DNA of 9,278 nucleotides, taken from assembly GCA_011390385.1 (NCBI GenBank), contig JAABSN010000130.1, forward strand, positions 1 through 9,278, given 5' to 3'. The stretch comes from Thioalkalivibrio nitratireducens (lineage in GTDB: Bacteria > Pseudomonadota > Gammaproteobacteria > Ectothiorhodospirales > Ectothiorhodospiraceae). The translations under genes were made by a program, and so were the position numbers. This document shows, piece after piece, positions 5,719 to 9,278 of the stretch. Numbering within the stretch: the stretch's first letter is position 1; every line of letters starts with the position of its first letter. Below the pieces are notes generated by a model. The model was not told the origin of the DNA, made no database searches, and saw only the letters and a program-made list of their open reading frames with translations.

Positions 5719-7815
5719 ATGTTGTATGGAAGCTCCACGACGCATGATGGTGGGGAGGGGCCGAGCCGGTCGATATTGTGCGGTCGCGATGGGCGCGCGA
5801 TTTTTCGCGGGCTCTTGGCGTTGCTGCTCGGCATGTTCCTGGCTGCATGCGGAGGGGATAGCGGCGTTGGCGGCGGTGCGGCTGGTGGCGGTGGCGATGG
5901 CGGCGCTGGCGGTGGGGGAGGCGGCACTGGTGGCGGCGGCGGCGGCACTCAGCCGCCCGTGGATCCGAGCATTGTCGTGATCGAGGGGCGCGTGATCGAT
6001 GCGCCGATTCCTTTCGCAGAGGTCAGTTTCACCGTCTCCGGCCAGGAGTTCAGCGCGCAGGCCGACGAGAACGGGAACTATGTCATCAGCATCAATGGCG
6101 ACGACCCGCAGGCAATCGTGCTGGCTGAGGCAACCGATCCGGATAACCCTGCATTGCGCTTTTTCAGCCTGATCGGCTCACTGGGGCGCCTGGTTGAGGA
6201 AGCAGGCGACGACGGCACACTGGTTCGTGCCGAGAACAACCAGGTGAACATCACTAACATCACGACGGCCCAATTCGTGCTGCTCCTTGAGGCGAACGGC
6301 GGGAACATCGAAAGCGAAGACGAGTTGGTGTCGGCGTTGCAGCGGATTTCGGTTGAACGGATGATCGAACTCGCGGCGATCATCAAGCTCGTGATCGACG
6401 ACGGCGCCCCATTGCCGGACGGCGTCACCGATGTATTTGAGCTGATCTCCAGCGAAGAGGCGGTGGAAGTCTTCAAGGCGGAGTCGGTGACGCCGGAACA
6501 GCTTGCACAGGCCATCGAGGACCTGACCAACCCGGAACTGAATCCCGACCTGGTGGCGCGATACACACCGGAGCTCGTTCCGGAGCAGTACTTCTTGGTG
6601 CTGGGAAGCAACCCGGGAACCATCCGGGTCGGCAGCAGCAATGCTTGGCTGGCGCGCTTCGATAGCGACGGCTCAGGAGAGTTTTTTGACGCCAGCTTTA
6701 ACGACAACCCGGCGATGAGCTGGAGCATTGACGGCGAAACCGGCGTCCTCACCATACTGCGAGAGAACCCGCCCGTAGTAGAGGTGTTCGCTTTCTGTGG
6801 CGGGGCAGGAACACCGGTAAGACTGACCTTCAGGACACCGCGATACGACCTGACCCTGATAAGCGGGGGCCCGGTGATCGATCTTGTGAAACTGACCAGC
6901 TACGTAGAGCGCGAGTATCCAGATGGCATTCCAGAGGGCTGCGATCTGCCGGGTGATACCAGTGGTAGCGCCTTCTACACTTTCTACAAGTCCGGGGCTG
7001 GCATCGCCGGCTACACCGTTGAGGAACTGTCCGGGCAGCAGATCATGCTGAGTCGTTTTCTTGGATCCGAGCCGGGTTCGTTCGGTTTTGGCCAGGTCAC
7101 ACTCGACCAGCTGAATGCCGACGGCACGGGGAGCCGGCGGCCCTGGGCGCCGTTCGGACCGGAAGCGGCTGAGCCTGTTGACATTGCCCCGGTAGACATT
7201 TCCTGGTCAGTCGATTCCGGCCTGCTGGTGATCGAAGAAACGATTTCCGGCGATCGTTACGTCTACCAGCGGCTAAAGAGTGACGGCCAGGGAGGCGAAG
7301 GAGTCTACGTCGTCCGGGAACGAGGGATCGCCCGACAGGCTGACTTCAGGCTTTCCACGCTCGTGGACCCAACGTTGTCGCTGACAAATCCGGACTTCCT
7401 GGCAGAGTGGTTCACCGGATTCGGTCTAGGCGTGCCAGAGGGTGATCCTTTGTGGATGGAAGACCCCGGGCCATGGCTGCGCCTGTGCAACGACATCGAG
7501 CCGACCCCGGAGAATACGGGCCCGTTGTTCGGTACCGGGTTCCAGGGGATAAGCCCGGCGTCCTGGGGCCTTCTTGAGGACGGCTCAGTGCAAATTCTCA
7601 GGTATCGGCGGGACAGCGAAGGGCCGGTGACTTACTGTGATGTGGATGCTGAGCCAGGCTGTTCGCTGGTGGTCGCACGGTCCTGGCTACCTGTGCGGCA
7701 ATCGGCGGGCATCAGGGGTGATCGGCTTTATGTTCTCGAGGAGCTTTTCTCGAACGTAAGCGGCACCAGTAGCAGCCGGCCAAACTTCTATGAGCGAGGC
7801 GCCTGTACGCCCTAG
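5719..7815 (+). CDS. Large lipoprotein with glycine-rich tether and carboxypeptidase-regulatory-like domain
   Basis: The product is 698 residues from ATG 5719, which has GGGGGGA six bases upstream. An in-frame GTG at 5698 would add seven residues but lies in a hairpin loop with poor spacing to any Shine-Dalgarno site. A lipoprotein signal ends in the lipobox LAAC with the lipidated Cys at 44. Gly, not Asp, follows it, so by the E. coli Lol rule it should go to the outer membrane. Residues 45-77 are almost all Gly, a flexible tether. Residues 86-125 (VIEGRVIDAPIPFAEVSF, then ENGNYVISI) look like a carboxypeptidase-regulatory-like beta domain. A helical part follows (about 150-280), with NITNITTAQF resembling the conserved Asn-Val-Thr-x-Leu-Thr segment of other such lipoproteins. 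From about 290 to the end the sequence is Gly/Asp/Ser-rich, beta-like, with several Trp and scattered Cys, and I do not recognise it. The role is unknown; it is probably surface-exposed or periplasmic and may bind a ligand or polymer. Confidence 0.85.
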   Translation: MLYGSSTTHDGGEGPSRSILCGRDGRAIFRGLLALLLGMFLAACGGDSGVGGGAAGGGGDGGAGGGGGGTGGGGGGTQPPVDPSIVVIEGRVIDAPIPFAEVSFTVSGQEFSAQADENGNYVISINGDDPQAIVLAEATDPDNPALRFFSLIGSLGRLVEEAGDDGTLVRAENNQVNITNITTAQFVLLLEANGGNIESEDELVSALQRISVERMIELAAIIKLVIDDGAPLPDGVTDVFELISSEEAVEVFKAESVTPEQLAQAIEDLTNPELNPDLVARYTPELVPEQYFLVLGSNPGTIRVGSSNAWLARFDSDGSGEFFDASFNDNPAMSWSIDGETGVLTILRENPPVVEVFAFCGGAGTPVRLTFRTPRYDLTLISGGPVIDLVKLTSYVEREYPDGIPEGCDLPGDTSGSAFYTFYKSGAGIAGYTVEELSGQQIMLSRFLGSEPGSFGFGQVTLDQLNADGTGSRRPWAPFGPEAAEPVDIAPVDISWSVDSGLLVIEETISGDRYVYQRLKSDGQGGEGVYVVRERGIARQADFRLSTLVDPTLSLTNPDFLAEWFTGFGLGVPEGDPLWMEDPGPWLRLCNDIEPTPENTGPLFGTGFQGISPASWGLLEDGSVQILRYRRDSEGPVTYCDVDAEPGCSLVVARSWLPVRQSAGIRGDRLYVLEELFSNVSGTSSSRPNFYERGACTP

Positions 7816-7838
7816 CGCCTGCGGAGTCCATGAAGCCT

Positions 7839-7867
7839 GCCCCGGGGTGGTTACTGCACCCCGGGGC
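7839..7867. terminator. Hairpin between convergent genes, possible weak bidirectional terminator
   Basis: GCCCCGGGGTG (7839-7849) pairs perfectly with CACCCCGGGGC (7857-7867) around a seven-base loop. It lies 24 bases after the lipoprotein stop and eight bases after the stop of the opposing small gene, the usual place for a shared terminator. No T tract follows on either strand, so it may work with another factor, act as a 3' stabilising stem, or be a weak terminator. Confidence 0.5.
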
Positions 7868-7874
7868 CTGCCTG

Positions 7875-8126
7875 CTAGTAGCAATGCTCGAAGGCCCGGC
7901 AAGGCGCCAGTCCCGCCCCCTGGACCTGGGTGGTGTGCTGATCATTGAATTGCTTGCTGCACTCCCAAGGACAGATCACGATGTCGCTGGCATACGCGTT
8001 CTGGGCACGCGCTTGGGGCGGTTCCTGCCTGTTCTCGGTTTGACGCTGCTGGAACTGCGCGAGCGCCAGGCTGCCTGCGGTCAGGCAGATGGCGGCAACT
8101 AGCAAGCCGGTCGTCCAGTTCCTCAT
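7875..8126 (-). CDS. Small secreted protein with four cysteines
   Basis: This 83-residue protein starts at ATG 8126 with AGGAAA about seven bases upstream on the minus strand. Residues 1-23 form a clean Sec signal peptide: MRNWTTG, a hydrophobic core, then ALA before the Gln at 24. The mature part of about 60 residues begins with a Gln/Arg-rich stretch (24-41) and then carries four Cys: 52 and 56 (CPWEC), 76 and 82 (at the C-terminus, HCY). This spacing could form two disulfides in the periplasm or outside the cell. It is not a c-type cytochrome, since CxxCH is absent. I do not recognise a family. The start, signal peptide and the matching hairpin downstream make it a likely real gene despite its size. 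It is convergent with the lipoprotein gene, so a functional link is not implied by order alone. Confidence 0.72.
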   Translation of the reverse strand: MRNWTTGLLVAAICLTAGSLALAQFQQRQTENRQEPPQARAQNAYASDIVICPWECSKQFNDQHTTQVQGAGLAPCRAFEHCY

Positions 8127-8164
8127 GGCCGTTTCCTATCGCTACAGGGAGGGCAGAACCATGC

Positions 8165-8201
8165 TTCCCCAAACGAGCCCAACCGTAGCGGCTCTTGGGA
8201 A
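8165..8201 (-). promoter_or_regulatory. Imperfect hairpin in the leader of the small secreted-protein gene
   Basis: TTCCC (8165-8169) and GAGCC (8175-8179) on one arm match GGCTC (8190-8194) and GGGAA (8197-8201) on the other, with AA/TT pairing possible between them and a few bulged bases. The loop is ten bases. It lies 39 bases upstream of the ATG of the small gene, so it may be in its untranslated leader. No -10/-35 pair is clear upstream. The role is not known. Confidence 0.3.
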
Positions 8202-8575
8202 TCAGAACTGAGACGCTGCTCTCACAAGGACGCCATATATGCCTCGTGCCGTCCCGGGTTTACGCCTGATTTGTGACAGTGTTCCCGGTTTTGTCTAATT
8301 TCGATCTGAACACTTCATATGATCCTCGTGAAACTCCGATTCAGGGTCGATCTGCGGTAACAAGTGACCGGCGGGATGCCAGCATCAGCACAATGCGGGG
8401 CGATCGCTTCAGCAAGACCTTGGAGTGCCCCGGTTTTGGCGAAACCCTCCGAGCCGGCACACCCCGACCGGCGTGCCTCGGAATGGGTGACCAGTCTCGG
8501 CCGGATTCGGTGACCGGAATCCCCGGCATCAGCCGGAATACGCACCCTCAAGCTTCACGCTAATCCTCGAAGATC
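8202..8575. mobile_element. Gene-free stretch with repeated GTGACCGG words, possible insertion-sequence debris
   Basis: No convincing gene is present; the open frames on both strands lack ribosome binding sites and recognisable motifs. The block GTGACCGG-N10-GCATCAGC (8364-8389) recurs as GTGACCGG-N8-GCATCAGC (8510-8533), with a further GTGACCAG at 8487-8494 and CCGGATTC / CCGGAATAC words nearby. From memory this resembles the non-coding end of IS21-like elements, which carry runs of GTGACCGG and GCCGGAATACGCA words. No transposase sequence is present. The repeats are directly visible; the insertion-sequence origin is inference. Confidence 0.35.
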
Positions 8576-8611
8576 TAAATAAAAACCCCGGCCTCGCGAA
8601 CGAGACCGGGG
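8576..8611 (-). terminator. Intrinsic terminator of the OmpA-family gene
   Basis: Read on the minus strand, CCCCGGTCTCG (8611-8601) pairs with CGAGGCCGGGG (8596-8586) around a four-base loop, and is followed by TTTTTATTT. The single C-A mismatch on the plus strand becomes a U-G wobble in minus-strand RNA, which supports the direction. It starts 50 bases after the stop codon of the OmpA-family gene. Confidence 0.9.
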
Positions 8612-8661
8612 CTTGGAGACTACGCGACGCCTCCCTGGCGGGGAAGCGGCTGTCTCCCCCC

Positions 8662-9278
8662 TCACTCGATGATGCGCAACTCCACGCGGCGGTTCATCGC
8701 CCGACCTGCATCGGTCGCGTTGTCCGCGATCGGTTCGGCCTGGCCGTAGCCCCGGGCAATCATGCGATCGCGGTCGATGCCACGGTTCACCATGAACTCG
8801 AGCACAGACAGGGCGCGGCGCTCTGACAGGCCCTGGTTATAGGACGCATTCCCCACCGAGTCGGTGTGGCCGGCGAATTCGACCCGCACCTCGGGGTAGC
8901 GCTCGAGGATCGAGACCGCCTCGTTGAGCGTGCCGCGCTCGTCAGCCGTGATCTCCGCCGAGTTGAAGGCAAACGTCACGCCTTCAAGATTGATGATGTT
9001 GGTGATGGGACATCCACGGCTGTCGACGCGGGTGCCGGCCGGCGTGCCGGGGCACTGGTCGACGTAGTCCGCCACGCCATCCCCGTCCGTATCGACCGGG
9101 CAACCGTTCGCATCAACCGTGACGCCACGGGGTGTGCCCGGACAGCGGTCGGTGCCGTCGGGGACGCCGTCGCCATCCGAGTCAACGACCGGCGGCGGCG
9201 GCGGCGGGGGCGGGGGCGGCGCGGCGCGTTCCACGACCGGTTCGGCGTAGGGCTGGCCGAAAGGAATCTGCAGGCCCA
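8662..9278 (-). CDS. OmpA-family outer-membrane protein, C-terminal part (cut by window edge)
   Basis: The frame is open to the right edge, so the start lies outside; the GTG at 9234 is internal. The visible 205 residues begin with GLQIPFG-like sequence, probably the end of an N-terminal beta-barrel. A run of ten Pro follows, then two thrombospondin type 3 repeats (DSDGDGVPDGTDRCPGTP and DTDGDGVADYVDQCPGTP), Asp-rich calcium-binding motifs, each with a Cys pair. The OmpA C-terminal domain occupies the last 110 residues or so (TFAFNSAEI, FAGHTDSVG, YNQGLSERRALSV, MNRRVEL). The Asp in HTD and the second Arg in SERRA match the two residues of E. coli OmpA that hold diaminopimelate of peptidoglycan. 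The protein therefore anchors the outer membrane to the cell wall. It ends at TGA 8662-8664 and has its own terminator. Many gammaproteobacteria have this OprF/OmpA-like architecture. Confidence 0.95.
   Translation of the reverse strand, partial: GLQIPFGQPYAEPVVERAAPPPPPPPPPPVVDSDGDGVPDGTDRCPGTPRGVTVDANGCPVDTDGDGVADYVDQCPGTPAGTRVDSRGCPITNIINLEGVTFAFNSAEITADERGTLNEAVSILERYPEVRVEFAGHTDSVGNASYNQGLSERRALSVLEFMVNRGIDRDRMIARGYGQAEPIADNATDAGRAMNRRVELRIIE

Noticed and set aside
5604..5948. Minus-strand frame with a proline-rich start
   Set aside because: The proline run is simply the reverse complement of the glycine-rich tether of the lipoprotein.
7875..8126. c-type cytochrome or heme protein reading of the cysteine protein
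   Set aside because: The CxxCH motif is absent; the spacing is C-x3-C and C-x5-C.
8273..8563. Open frames of 78-96 codons on both strands
   Set aside because: No ribosome binding site, no motifs, and they cover the repeat-containing region.

Overview
The window looks like chromosomal DNA of a GC-rich Gram-negative bacterium, probably a gammaproteobacterium of the Xanthomonadales/Woeseiaceae type. This is inferred from the outer-membrane protein families and general protein style; no marker gene is present. All four recognisable protein-coding genes with clear targeting signals act at the cell envelope.

Layout, left to right. (1) Bases 1-431 hold no convincing gene. They contain three dyads of the form TGTTG-N8-CAACA, a possible extended -10 promoter and a stem-loop leader ahead of the first gene. 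(2) 432-3107 (+) encodes a complete TonB-dependent outer-membrane receptor, closed by a near-perfect intrinsic terminator (3135-3166). (3) 3214-3437 is a decayed piece of an IS3-family (DD35E) transposase. (4) 3658-5487 (+) encodes an inner-membrane protein with a TolB-like/FlgO-type domain and TPR repeats. (5) 5719-7815 (+) encodes a large lipoprotein with a very glycine-rich tether and an unrecognised C-terminal part. (6) 7875-8126 (-) encodes a small secreted protein with four cysteines, convergent with the lipoprotein; a strong hairpin lies between them. (7) 8127-8575 holds no gene, but has a leader hairpin and a stretch with repeated GTGACCGG/GCATCAGC words that may be insertion-sequence debris. 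(8) 8662-9278 (-) is the C-terminal part of an OmpA-family protein (poly-Pro linker, two calcium-binding type 3 repeats, peptidoglycan-binding domain), with its own terminator at 8576-8611; its N-terminal barrel lies beyond the right edge.

The genes do not form an obvious operon. The receptor is terminated separately, 550 bases separate it from the TPR gene, and about 230 bases separate the TPR gene from the lipoprotein gene. I do not see a complete defence, mobile or biosynthetic system. The points most worth a second look are the dyad array upstream of the receptor, the transposase fossil with both visible catalytic residues lost, the lipoprotein, and the small cysteine-containing secreted protein.
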